Below, piece after piece: positions 1 to 5,997 of a stretch of 7,017 nucleotides of DNA (the first letter of the stretch is position 1; each line of letters starts with the position of its first letter). Origin of the DNA: UBA8516 sp035455245 (GTDB taxonomy: Archaea; Thermoproteota; Nitrososphaeria; Nitrososphaerales; Nitrosopumilaceae); the NCBI GenBank assembly GCA_035455245.1, contig DATIFN010000005.1, forward strand, positions 1-7,017. The letters run 5' to 3'. Under the pieces are notes generated by a model. The model was given only the letters and a program-made list of their open reading frames with translations. It made no database searches and was not told the origin of the DNA. A program made the translations under genes and the position numbers.

Positions 1-79
1 AATCCCTGTGATAATCCATTCTAGATTCAGAGCTAAGCTGCACATTCTTGAAATAATACTTCGATCATCATTTTTTTGA

Positions 80-781
80 TTGATTTTTAAGGAAAAGGCA
101 ACAGGTGTTTGGAAATCATTTGTTAACATACCAAAGTGTGAAAAATGTGACAAAGCTTATTCGGATTTTCGTTTAAGGGAGCAGGAACTATGCACCACTT
201 GTTTTGAAGAAAGGTTTGGCAAATTAGTTTTAAAACCTCGATTGGCAAATTATTCAGGTGGTCATAAATCTCACCATGTTGGTGGCTTGGACGGAACTGA
301 AAGTGGAAAGTTAGCTCTAACTACAAATTTTCTAGTTTTTTTTAAACCAGAATTAAATTGGAAGAAAAGGTGGGATATCACCATCCCTCTCGATGAAGTC
401 CTTGTGGAAGAATGGGGAATAAAGGAAGAGGCGTTGTCTGATGGTACTTTTGGAAACATTGCAAGTACTGGCTTTTTTGTTGCCCCGACTACAGACGTCG
501 GAAATACCAATCAGGTTGTCATTCCATATCTTGACGAAAACAATATTCCACAACGCCCGAGATTTTTAATCCAAAAACTTGGAGGTGCCACAGATAAAGA
601 GTGTTATCAAAGGATAATTGAACAAGTAGTAAAAAAGAAACAAAACCAAACCATAGGTGCACCCAAGTCTGGTGGGATGAAAACTAAGGATCCTCTTTTG
701 GTTCTCAAATTAAGATTGGTTGAAGGAGAAATTACAAAACAAGAATTTGAAGAAATGAAAAAATTATTAAATAATTACTAG
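80..781 (+). CDS. Zinc-ribbon / PH-like / SHOCT domain protein
   Basis: This 233-residue soluble protein has no signal peptide or membrane segment. Residues 20-41 hold two CxxC pairs (C20, C23, C38, C41), a treble-clef or zinc-ribbon knuckle. Residues about 70-190 are rich in beta-strand character (around GKLALTTNFLVFF and the ITIPLDEVLVEEW stretch) and resemble bacterial PH-like domains; this part of the call is an inference. Residues 204-230 (DPLLVLKLRLVEGEITKQEF onward) are a clear SHOCT domain, a short C-terminal helical pair often attached to PH-like or zinc-ribbon proteins. The biochemical role of such proteins is unknown; binding or oligomerisation is usual. The start is a TTG directly after an in-frame TGA (77-79). 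No other ATG, GTG or TTG precedes the first CxxC, and no Shine-Dalgarno is visible, so translation may be leaderless from an AT-rich element near 50-60. It does not belong to the minus-strand operon. Confidence 0.8.
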   Translation: MIFKEKATGVWKSFVNIPKCEKCDKAYSDFRLREQELCTTCFEERFGKLVLKPRLANYSGGHKSHHVGGLDGTESGKLALTTNFLVFFKPELNWKKRWDITIPLDEVLVEEWGIKEEALSDGTFGNIASTGFFVAPTTDVGNTNQVVIPYLDENNIPQRPRFLIQKLGGATDKECYQRIIEQVVKKKQNQTIGAPKSGGMKTKDPLLVLKLRLVEGEITKQEFEEMKKLLNNY

Positions 782-828
782 TGCCAAAGTTCCATTGTCC
801 AACACTGCACAAAGAATAATCATATTTT

Positions 829-960
829 ATGGAGTCATCCATACTAATATTGTTGGGTTTTGTTTATGAAAACAAACTATTTCGATCTAGTGTTACCATA
901 AAGCAATTAATACAAAATGGAGAAAGAGATGCCGAGAATGCCCTTGCAAACATGAAGTAA
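829..960 (+). CDS. Possible 43-aa small protein
   Basis: An ATG opens a 43-codon frame ending in TAA at 958-960. The product begins MESSILILLGFVYENKLFRS, with a hydrophobic start (residues 5-13), then a basic/amphipathic part and an acidic-Ala-rich helix-like end. It fills most of the space between the zinc-ribbon gene and the convergent operon. An AT-rich stretch with TATA-like character (about 815-828) lies directly before the ATG, leaving no room for a ribosome binding site unless it is translated from the upstream transcript. I do not recognise the family. It could be a real small gene, the remnant of a longer one, or chance. Confidence 0.3.
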   Translation: MESSILILLGFVYENKLFRSSVTIKQLIQNGERDAENALANMK

Positions 961-991
961 GAATCAAGAAAGAAGAAAGTAGATTAAAAAG
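961..991 (-). terminator. Pyrimidine-rich terminator of the minus-strand operon
   Basis: Read on the minus strand just after the TAA of the last operon gene, this stretch runs CTTTTTAATC and then TTTCTTCTTTCTTG. Archaeal RNA polymerase ends transcription at such T-rich tracts without a hairpin. No stable stem is visible. The call rests on position and composition only. Confidence 0.4.
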
Positions 992-999
992 TATTTACA

Positions 1000-1845
1000 T
1001 TATGAATCTGCAAATTTTTCTAATTTTTTAATGAATTTTAACCCTTTTAGAGTGACCGATTTATAATCAGCAGCAAGGTGTGGTTCAAAACATACGTACT
1101 TGTCATATCGTATTTTTTGCAAAGTTTTTACTATCGATTCAAAATCAAGATGAGCATATCCTGGCATTGCTCTATTATTCTCAGCAAAGTGTGTGTGCCA
1201 CAGGAAATCTTTTGAATCCAGTATGGCCTGCTCAAAAGAACTTTCCTCTATGTTCATGTGGAATGTATCAAGCAATACACCTAGATTTTTTTGATTAATC
1301 TTTTGTGCTATATAGATGGCATCTTCAGCAGTGCAACAATATGGAGTACTGAATCTGTTTAGTGGCTCAATAAGCAGTGTAACATTATGATCAGCGGCAA
1401 ATCTTGTCATAGATGACAGGATGGGAATTGCCTTTTTTATTTTGGCTTTTTTCAGATTTTCAGAATACACATTGTGATTTGCATCAAACGACATAGGAAC
1501 GTCGTCTGCAAAAAGACATATGTTAATTTCTCCCCCTCCAAGGAATTCACACATTTCAATGCATTTTTTTATATAATTTTTTGAGTAGTTCACCAAATTC
1601 GAATCCAGACTCAGTAACTTTCTCTTCCAACTATCCTCGCTGCCCCCTCCCCACATTCCCGTCACGCCACAAACAGGAATATCATAGGATACGATTGTCT
1701 CTCTAAGTTCGCGTTGGTTTATTTTATCAGGTTCACCAAACATCTCTACTGCATCAAATCCCTGTGTTTTCAATCTGGCAAGTGTTTGTTTGATTGGTTC
1801 CTTTTTTCTAAAAGAAGAGAGGGTGACGGAATACTTGAATCCCAA
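1000..1845 (-). CDS. Sugar epimerase/isomerase, xylose isomerase-like TIM barrel
   Basis: This 281-residue protein of the AP endonuclease 2 / xylose-isomerase-like barrel superfamily resembles the D-psicose/D-tagatose 3-epimerase and IolE/IolI-type group. The four metal ligands of that group are visible: E160 in IEPLNR, D193 in LLDTFHMNIEE (with H196), H219 in HTHFAENNR and E254 in CFEPH. Enzymes with this site move a proton next to a ketose or inosose carbonyl using Mn or Mg. The substrate cannot be read from sequence. The start is TTG at 1845, the first start after an in-frame TAG, with no clear Shine-Dalgarno. It gives a normal N-terminus (FKYSVTLSSF, barrel strand 1) and a family-typical length. 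It is the last gene of the operon, 47 bases after the phosphatase-like gene. A TATA-like stretch (1877-1889) in that gap might give it extra transcription. Confidence 0.85.
   Translation of the reverse strand: MGFKYSVTLSSFRKKEPIKQTLARLKTQGFDAVEMFGEPDKINQRELRETIVSYDIPVCGVTGMWGGGSEDSWKRKLLSLDSNLVNYSKNYIKKCIEMCEFLGGGEINICLFADDVPMSFDANHNVYSENLKKAKIKKAIPILSSMTRFAADHNVTLLIEPLNRFSTPYCCTAEDAIYIAQKINQKNLGVLLDTFHMNIEESSFEQAILDSKDFLWHTHFAENNRAMPGYAHLDFESIVKTLQKIRYDKYVCFEPHLAADYKSVTLKGLKFIKKLEKFADS
1013..1030 (+). terminator. Possible T-run terminator for the plus-strand genes
   Basis: Two T-runs on the plus strand (1015-1019 and 1024-1029) follow the end of the small open frame and fall within the last codons of the convergent epimerase gene. 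They could stop plus-strand transcripts. They also arise simply from Lys/Phe-rich coding on the other strand, so the assignment is weak. Confidence 0.25.
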
Positions 1846-1892
1846 TTGCTATCTTAACTAGAACTTTGTTTTTATCTTTATCATAAATACTT

Positions 1893-3242
1893 TCAATTTG
1901 TTATATGATTTGCAATGTCAACGCACTTTACAGTGTCAGTCTTTTGGTTTTTTGGCAATCCAGATTTGTGATTCGAGATAAAGACTGCAAGCCCTTCTCC
2001 ACTTTCCAAATCCGCAGGCCTTCCATGGGAGCCTTTTATCATACTTGTTTCAAATGGTATCGAATTTTTTTCTCTGTCAAAAAACAATTCCAAAGGATCA
2101 TATCCTGGTTTTCTATGTATATCCACGGTCCCAGAAAAAGGCGGTGCCCGCAAAGCCTCGTACCACCAGTAATAGCTAAACCATTTGTCTTTATCTGAAA
2201 TTGCGATCAATTCTCCACTGCGTTCATGATCTATTTTCAATCCCTTTTTCTCTTCCCTTGACAGTACTTTATCAACCCCCTGGATATCTTCTACCGCTCT
2301 TTGTGTTTTATTTTCAAAACCATCCTTTATGTAGATATGAGCCACTTGGTGGTCTACCATGGCAAATGCTTTGCTAAACTCATAGTCAACGTATTCCTTA
2401 TCTCCAATGATTCTTGTATCAAGCAAACCAGCATCCCTAAGTTTTAGATTCAGAGGAATGGAATTAGAAACGTCATCAAAGGCATACTCGGAAAGGATAA
2501 GAAATTCAGTCTCATCTTTGATTCCCAATTCTGATGTCTTTTCAACTATGCCCCCCACAATCTCATCGGCTTTTTTCAGATCATCACGCACCTGGCTACT
2601 TTTTTTTCCAAATCTTTGAGCTGAATAATCGACGTGCGGTATGTAAACAAACATTAGGTTTGGGCGGGATTTTTCCAAAGTGTATTCTGCTGCCTTGCCA
2701 ATCCACTCACTTGATTTGGATGATGCAAATGGACCCCAATAAGTTCCAAGGTTAAACTCTCCAAGGGATTTTTTCATATCTTCGTAATTACCAGCAGGCT
2801 TTGAATAGCACCATGGTATCATGCTGCCGTCGCCCATATGGAGAGGCCTTGGTGTAACAACAATGTCTGAGTTGGAATACATTGTATTTTGCCAAAAGAG
2901 AACTGCAGTCTTCGAGTCTGAAGAAATGTAAGATGAATTTTTCTTCCTTTTAACAATGTCCCAGATCCTGTCAACTTGAACAAGCGAACTTGCCTGCTCC
3001 CAGAAGGAAACTGTATAGTCATTCCGGTTGTACAATCCATTAGATATTATGCCGTGCTCGTTTGGGTATTTTCCGGAAAGAATACTTGCCTGAACTGTGC
3101 ATGTAACAGCTGGAAAGACAGGTTCCATTTTTGCACTTTCGCCCTCTTCAGCAAGAGCCAAAATGTTTGGCATCAGATCCGATCCCAAATGCTCCTGCTC
3201 CAATCCTACGACATCGATGACAACAGTACGCCTTGCAACCAT
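1893..3242 (-). CDS. Alkaline phosphatase superfamily / nucleotide pyrophosphatase-like protein (EboF-like)
   Basis: This 449-residue cytosolic-looking protein (no signal peptide) is of the type I phosphodiesterase/nucleotide pyrophosphatase family. D10 in VVIDVVG and T47 in FPAVTCTVQASILSG match the first metal ligand and the nucleophilic threonine; KYPNEHGI follows as in the family. D205 in IPHVDYSAQRFG matches the next ligand, but the usual His four residues on is Q209. The canonical Asp-His pair is E252-Y253 (LSEYAF). The last His is kept as H406 in GSHGRP. So three of seven canonical site residues differ, while the framework and length are intact, which suggests a divergent subfamily and not decay. 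Hydrolysis of a phosphodiester or pyrophosphate in a pathway intermediate is possible but unproven. The start is well supported: ATG with AAGGAGA about ten bases upstream. It follows the UbiA gene by 52 bases. In ebo/EDB clusters the equivalent gene is eboF. Confidence 0.85.
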   Translation of the reverse strand: MVARRTVVIDVVGLEQEHLGSDLMPNILALAEEGESAKMEPVFPAVTCTVQASILSGKYPNEHGIISNGLYNRNDYTVSFWEQASSLVQVDRIWDIVKRKKNSSYISSDSKTAVLFWQNTMYSNSDIVVTPRPLHMGDGSMIPWCYSKPAGNYEDMKKSLGEFNLGTYWGPFASSKSSEWIGKAAEYTLEKSRPNLMFVYIPHVDYSAQRFGKKSSQVRDDLKKADEIVGGIVEKTSELGIKDETEFLILSEYAFDDVSNSIPLNLKLRDAGLLDTRIIGDKEYVDYEFSKAFAMVDHQVAHIYIKDGFENKTQRAVEDIQGVDKVLSREEKKGLKIDHERSGELIAISDKDKWFSYYWWYEALRAPPFSGTVDIHRKPGYDPLELFFDREKNSIPFETSMIKGSHGRPADLESGEGLAVFISNHKSGLPKNQKTDTVKCVDIANHITN

Positions 3243-3252
3243 CTTACATTGA

Positions 3253-3259
3253 TCTCCTT
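3253..3259 (-). promoter_or_regulatory. Strong ribosome binding site of the phosphatase-like gene
   Basis: The minus strand reads AAGGAGA, a good match to the archaeal anti-Shine-Dalgarno, ten bases before the ATG at 3242. An ATG-TAA pair (3249-3244) lies between them in another frame and is too close to the motif to be the main start. Confidence 0.6.
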
Positions 3260-3294
3260 AAATCATTACATTGGATCTGTTACTTAAGTTCAGT

Positions 3295-4179
3295 CTATGT
3301 AACGTAGAGTTTTCTTGACAAGAGAATTGATGGAACTAAGAATAACAAAGTAGACAGTCCGTATGGCAAACCCGCAACACCGCTTATAAAAATAGAATCA
3401 AGAATAATTATTGAAATTACCATGTTCTTGATGCTTCTCTGAATCTCTCCTGAGCCGCCTGAGAGAGTCTGCTTGAAGATGATGCTGATAATGATGATAA
3501 ATGGAACTAGAATCATAAAACTCTCCATCTTAAAGTAGCCAAGTAAAGTTGCCATTGCTATCAGTCCAATGACAACATAAACAACAGAAAATAGAATAAT
3601 TATTTGTGGCTTTTTCTGCATCCCACTCATTTCCTTTCTGCTAAACACGGAAATAACAAAAACTAGAGCAAAAACAGCCAAGGCAGCAATAACAAGCTGT
3701 GTGGAATTTGTTTGAAAATATAAAGACAAGGCAAGACTTGCTCCCAAAATCACGTTAAGAAATCTTGCAGCGCCCATTGTTACTGGATTGGAAAATTTAT
3801 TGTGTTTCAATTTATAATTATAAGCAAGTATTATTCCTGAAAGAAGAGCTGCAACTGCAAAACTTGTCCATGAAACAGTAAATGAAAGAATTGTTGCCAG
3901 AACCATCAGACCAACGGCAATTTTTTTTGCTCTCTGCTTTGATATGCTTCCAGAAGGCAGGGGTCTAGATGGACGTTCTTTTCTGTCGATTTCTATATCA
4001 AAATAATCATTGAAGACAACTCCAGACATGTAGAGAAATGTTGACGAGAGTATCAGAATGAAAAGATTAACGGGATCTAGTCCAGAAAGTGGCGTTACAA
4101 TAAGATATCCGGATATTACGTTTGATGGAACAGTGAATATGTTTGGTAATCTTGCTAACTGGAGGTATTTTCTAAGCGT
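3295..4179 (-). CDS. UbiA family prenyltransferase, EboC-like, with non-canonical start
   Basis: This integral membrane protein has about eight hydrophobic segments and runs 294 residues if it begins at the ACG at 4179-4177. The UbiA signature is clear: N57, D58, D61 and D65 in VFNDYFDIEIDR form the first Asp-rich motif, which binds Mg-pyrophosphate of a prenyl donor. Y120 to K125 in AYNYKLK match the conserved Tyr/Lys loop. The second Asp-rich motif of classical members is not found; its place is taken by FSRKEMSG (about 179-186). The first in-frame ATG, at 4029, lies inside the protein and would remove the whole first helix and lead (LRKYLQLARLPNIFTV), which clearly codes. Between the in-frame TAG at 4197-4195 and that ATG there is no ATG, GTG or TTG. 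ACG lies seven bases after GGTGGTGA, so it is the best start; a base error or mutation in ATG is the alternative. It sits about 70 bases after the isomerase gene. Its role is presumably prenyl transfer to a small hydroxylated compound. Confidence 0.85.
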   Translation of the reverse strand, partial: TLRKYLQLARLPNIFTVPSNVISGYLIVTPLSGLDPVNLFILILSSTFLYMSGVVFNDYFDIEIDRKERPSRPLPSGSISKQRAKKIAVGLMVLATILSFTVSWTSFAVAALLSGIILAYNYKLKHNKFSNPVTMGAARFLNVILGASLALSLYFQTNSTQLVIAALAVFALVFVISVFSRKEMSGMQKKPQIIILFSVVYVVIGLIAMATLLGYFKMESFMILVPFIIIISIIFKQTLSGGSGEIQRSIKNMVISIIILDSIFISGVAGLPYGLSTLLFLVPSILLSRKLYVT

Positions 4180-4194
4180 AACTTGTTCACCACC
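4177..4194 (-). promoter_or_regulatory. Shine-Dalgarno GGTGGTGA with ACG start for the UbiA gene
   Basis: On the minus strand GGTGGTGA (4194-4187) is followed by seven bases and then ACG (4179-4177), after which the reading frame matches the usual N-terminus of the family. The motif matches the GGTGA part of the archaeal anti-Shine-Dalgarno partner. This spacing decides the start in the absence of ATG, GTG or TTG. The motif is seen; its function is inferred. Confidence 0.45.
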
Positions 4195-4247
4195 CTACAT
4201 GATAAAAGAAGCTTAGTAGAGTCAATATACTCCGAATCAAAGTTATT

Positions 4248-5081
4248 TCATTTAGCGATATCACTGAGATAATCAAATGCACTCTTTGCTGCTTCTACGG
4301 GGTTTGATTGGTATGGATAAAGCTCAACAGTAACGAATCCCTGATATCCAATGTCATTTATGGCTCTAAAGACTTGGGCAAAGTCGATTGCTCCCAGACC
4401 AGGTATGAGGTGGTTGTGTACCCTGCTAGAGGCAATGTCTGCAAGATGAAAGTGTCCAATATAGTCTGATAATTCGTAAACCAGCCTTGCGGGATCCTCC
4501 CCAACACAAAAAAAATGACCAATGTCAAAGTTGAGTTTTACATACTCTGAGTTTACTTTACTCATAAAATTTCTAAACTGTGTCGAGTTTTCAAGAAATA
4601 AGAAAGGTTCTGGCTCGACGAGGATCTTCACATCCTGCTCTTCAGCAATTTCTGCAGTCCTCAATAAACCATCGATGAACAATTTTTCCAAGCGGGGAAT
4701 GTCTTTACTGTTGACATTTACCATCGGTCCACCGGGAATCGTAGAAATATTCTTTGCACCAATTTTGTTTGCAAGATGCAAGCAATCAATCGTATGCTGT
4801 ATTCTTAATTCCCGCAACTGCTGCTCTTCCTCTATCCATGAAGGGTGGTAAACATCTCCAATTGCATATAGAGTAAACGCGTTAAGATTGGATATCTGAA
4901 GAGAACAAGATGAAAGGAGGTTTCTAATTGATCGGATCCTTTCGTCCCCAAAATCAGGAGGATATGCGTGTGGTATGTCACAGAGCAATTCAACACCTTC
5001 ATATCCAATTGCGGCAATTTCTTTTATCGAATCCTCCAAAGAATAATTCTTAAATGCATTGGAACTAAAAGCAAATTTCAT
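4248..5081 (-). CDS. Sugar phosphate isomerase/epimerase, TIM barrel
   Basis: This 277-residue xylose-isomerase-like barrel is distinct from the second isomerase of the operon. It opens with the standard first strand MKFAFSSNAFKNYSLEDSI and IGYEGVELL. The metal site is complete: E156 in LVEPEPF, D186 and H189 in NFDIGHF, H212 in HFHLADI and E253 in VTVELYPY. The HNHLIPGLGAIDF segment (222-234) is the usual loop before the last strands. Known relatives are metal-dependent ketose or inosose isomerases, epimerases and dehydratases; the substrate here is unknown. The ATG start is the natural one, with no Shine-Dalgarno, 21 bases after the TatD-type gene, so translation probably depends on the shared transcript. 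Its place beside TatD and UbiA genes corresponds to the isomerase slot of ebo clusters, but it is far shorter than the ~400-residue EboE, so it is not called EboE. Confidence 0.88.
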   Translation of the reverse strand: MKFAFSSNAFKNYSLEDSIKEIAAIGYEGVELLCDIPHAYPPDFGDERIRSIRNLLSSCSLQISNLNAFTLYAIGDVYHPSWIEEEQQLRELRIQHTIDCLHLANKIGAKNISTIPGGPMVNVNSKDIPRLEKLFIDGLLRTAEIAEEQDVKILVEPEPFLFLENSTQFRNFMSKVNSEYVKLNFDIGHFFCVGEDPARLVYELSDYIGHFHLADIASSRVHNHLIPGLGAIDFAQVFRAINDIGYQGFVTVELYPYQSNPVEAAKSAFDYLSDIAK

Positions 5082-5102
5082 TTTTAGAAATTTAATTGAA
5101 CC

Positions 5103-5909
5103 TTAAGGCTTCCATGTAAATCGAGGAGATTGCTTGAAGAAATCATATGCGTTTAGGCAGGTGACTTTTTCAATGTCCGTGGAACTAAATGATTCACCTT
5201 TCATCCTTTCTGCTACTAATGGGACGCTTAGCGGGTCTGACACCCCCCAGTCAGCTGCGCTGTTTACCATTATGTGGTCCGAACCATTCTCTTGTATTAT
5301 CTTCATTGCTCTTTCAGGGGATAATTTTGTAAAGGGATAGACGGATAGCCCTGCCCACATCCCAAGCTCGAGTGTTAACTTGATGGTTTCTTCAGTATTA
5401 TGATCTATGAGTATCTTTTTTCTATTGTAGTTTTTTTCATTTAGAATTTTCTGCATTCTTTTCATTCCTTCTACTTTGTTTGTATGAGGAAGATGAATCA
5501 TCATCAGCATGTCTAGTGATTGGGCAATGTCCATTTGTTTCAAAAATATTTCCTCCTCCAAATCATTGATGAAGTTATAACCGATCTCTCCTATAGCAAC
5601 GACTCTTTCTCTGTCAAGATATTTTTTTTTCATTGGTTCCAGGGCATCAATTGCCAAGGGTCTTACATTAGCCTCCTTTGGATTTACAGAGATGCATACA
5701 AAGTGTTCTATTCCAAAATCCTTTGCCCTTTTCGTTTCGTATGAAATCATGTGCTCCCAATAATCTTCAAAAGTACCAACAAAATTTCTTTGACCGCCTA
5801 ACCAAAAGGATGGTTGGACAATAACCTCAATTCCGGCTTTAGCCATGGCAGTATAATCGTCTGTTGTCCTAGAATACATGTGAATGTGCGGGTCAAAGAA
5901 TCTTCCCAA
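5103..5909 (-). CDS. TatD family metal-dependent hydrolase (EboB-like)
   Basis: This 268-residue amidohydrolase-fold barrel carries the TatD metal set (numbered from the TTG at 5909): H8 and H10 in FFDPHIHMYSRT, E108 in AIGEIGYN, H139 in MMIHLPH, H170 in LIDHNTEE and D220 in NSAADWG. The DPHIHM-SRTTDDY-AMAKAGI start and the PSFWLGG segment are like EboB proteins of ebo/EDB clusters and less like the DNase TatD itself. The true substrate of this branch is not known. Two TTG starts are possible. The one at 5930 adds seven residues (LWRYNTL) but would lie close to or upstream of the transcription start expected from the TATA-like box at 5947-5957. The one at 5909 has GGAGAT eight bases upstream and gives the compact family N-terminus, so it is preferred. 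It is the first gene of the five-gene operon. Confidence 0.87.
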   Translation of the reverse strand: MGRFFDPHIHMYSRTTDDYTAMAKAGIEVIVQPSFWLGGQRNFVGTFEDYWEHMISYETKRAKDFGIEHFVCISVNPKEANVRPLAIDALEPMKKKYLDRERVVAIGEIGYNFINDLEEEIFLKQMDIAQSLDMLMMIHLPHTNKVEGMKRMQKILNEKNYNRKKILIDHNTEETIKLTLELGMWAGLSVYPFTKLSPERAMKIIQENGSDHIMVNSAADWGVSDPLSVPLVAERMKGESFSSTDIEKVTCLNAYDFFKQSPRFTWKP

Positions 5910-5917
5910 GGTATTAT

Positions 5918-5923
5918 ATCTCC
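5918..5923 (-). promoter_or_regulatory. Ribosome binding site selecting the TTG at 5909
   Basis: The minus strand reads GGAGAT, eight bases before TTG (5909-5907). This supports the shorter start of the TatD-type hydrolase over the TTG at 5930, which has no such motif before it. Confidence 0.45.
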
Positions 5924-5943
5924 ATAACAAAAAACACGTTTGG

Positions 5944-5960
5944 ATCTATTTTTATATTTG
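5944..5960. promoter_or_regulatory. Shared divergent TATA-like promoter element
   Basis: The spacer between the divergent operon and dehydrogenase genes contains ATCTATTTTTATATTTG. It reads TTTTTATAT on the plus strand and ATATAAAAATAG on the minus strand. Both are acceptable archaeal TATA boxes. Expected starts about 25 bases away fall near 5978 (plus) and 5927 (minus), each just before a coding region. Whether one or two TBP sites exist cannot be told from sequence. Confidence 0.45.
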
Positions 5961-5997
5961 CAAAGAAGACTTGCCGATGTACTTGTCAGTTTCTAAA

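Noticed and set aside
1..19. Minus-strand ATG at 19-17 as the start of a divergent gene
   Set aside because: Only six codons are visible before the window edge.
2..79. Open frame ending in TGA at 77-79 as the tail of an upstream gene
   Set aside because: It is only 25 codons long, cut by the window edge, with no recognisable motif; the other two frames are closed, so this may be chance or a true gene end, and it cannot be decided here.
1877..1889. Internal promoter before the last operon gene (TATTTATGATAAA on the minus strand)
   Set aside because: The match is plausible but such AT-rich strings are common in this genome and the tight gene spacing already explains expression.
2407..3287. 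Several plus-strand open frames opposite the phosphatase-like gene, and similar ones opposite other operon genes
   Set aside because: They are antisense shadows of well-supported coding regions, with no family motifs or start signals.
4029..4029. ATG at 4029 as the real start of the UbiA gene (244 aa)
   Set aside because: It would begin only six residues before the Asp-rich motif and remove the first membrane helix, although the upstream frame reads as a normal family N-terminus.
4195..4200. ATG-TAG before UbiA read as pyrrolysine or stop read-through
   Set aside because: No sign of pyrrolysine machinery or of a recoding element, and the ACG with Shine-Dalgarno explains the start more simply.
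4248..5081. Naming this isomerase EboE
   Set aside because: It is about 120 residues shorter than EboE and has the ordinary isomerase/epimerase N-terminus; only the position in the cluster matches.
5910..5930. TTG at 5930 as the start of the TatD-type hydrolase
   Set aside because: It lacks a Shine-Dalgarno, adds residues not typical of the family and lies close to or upstream of the transcription start predicted from the TATA-like box. It remains possible.
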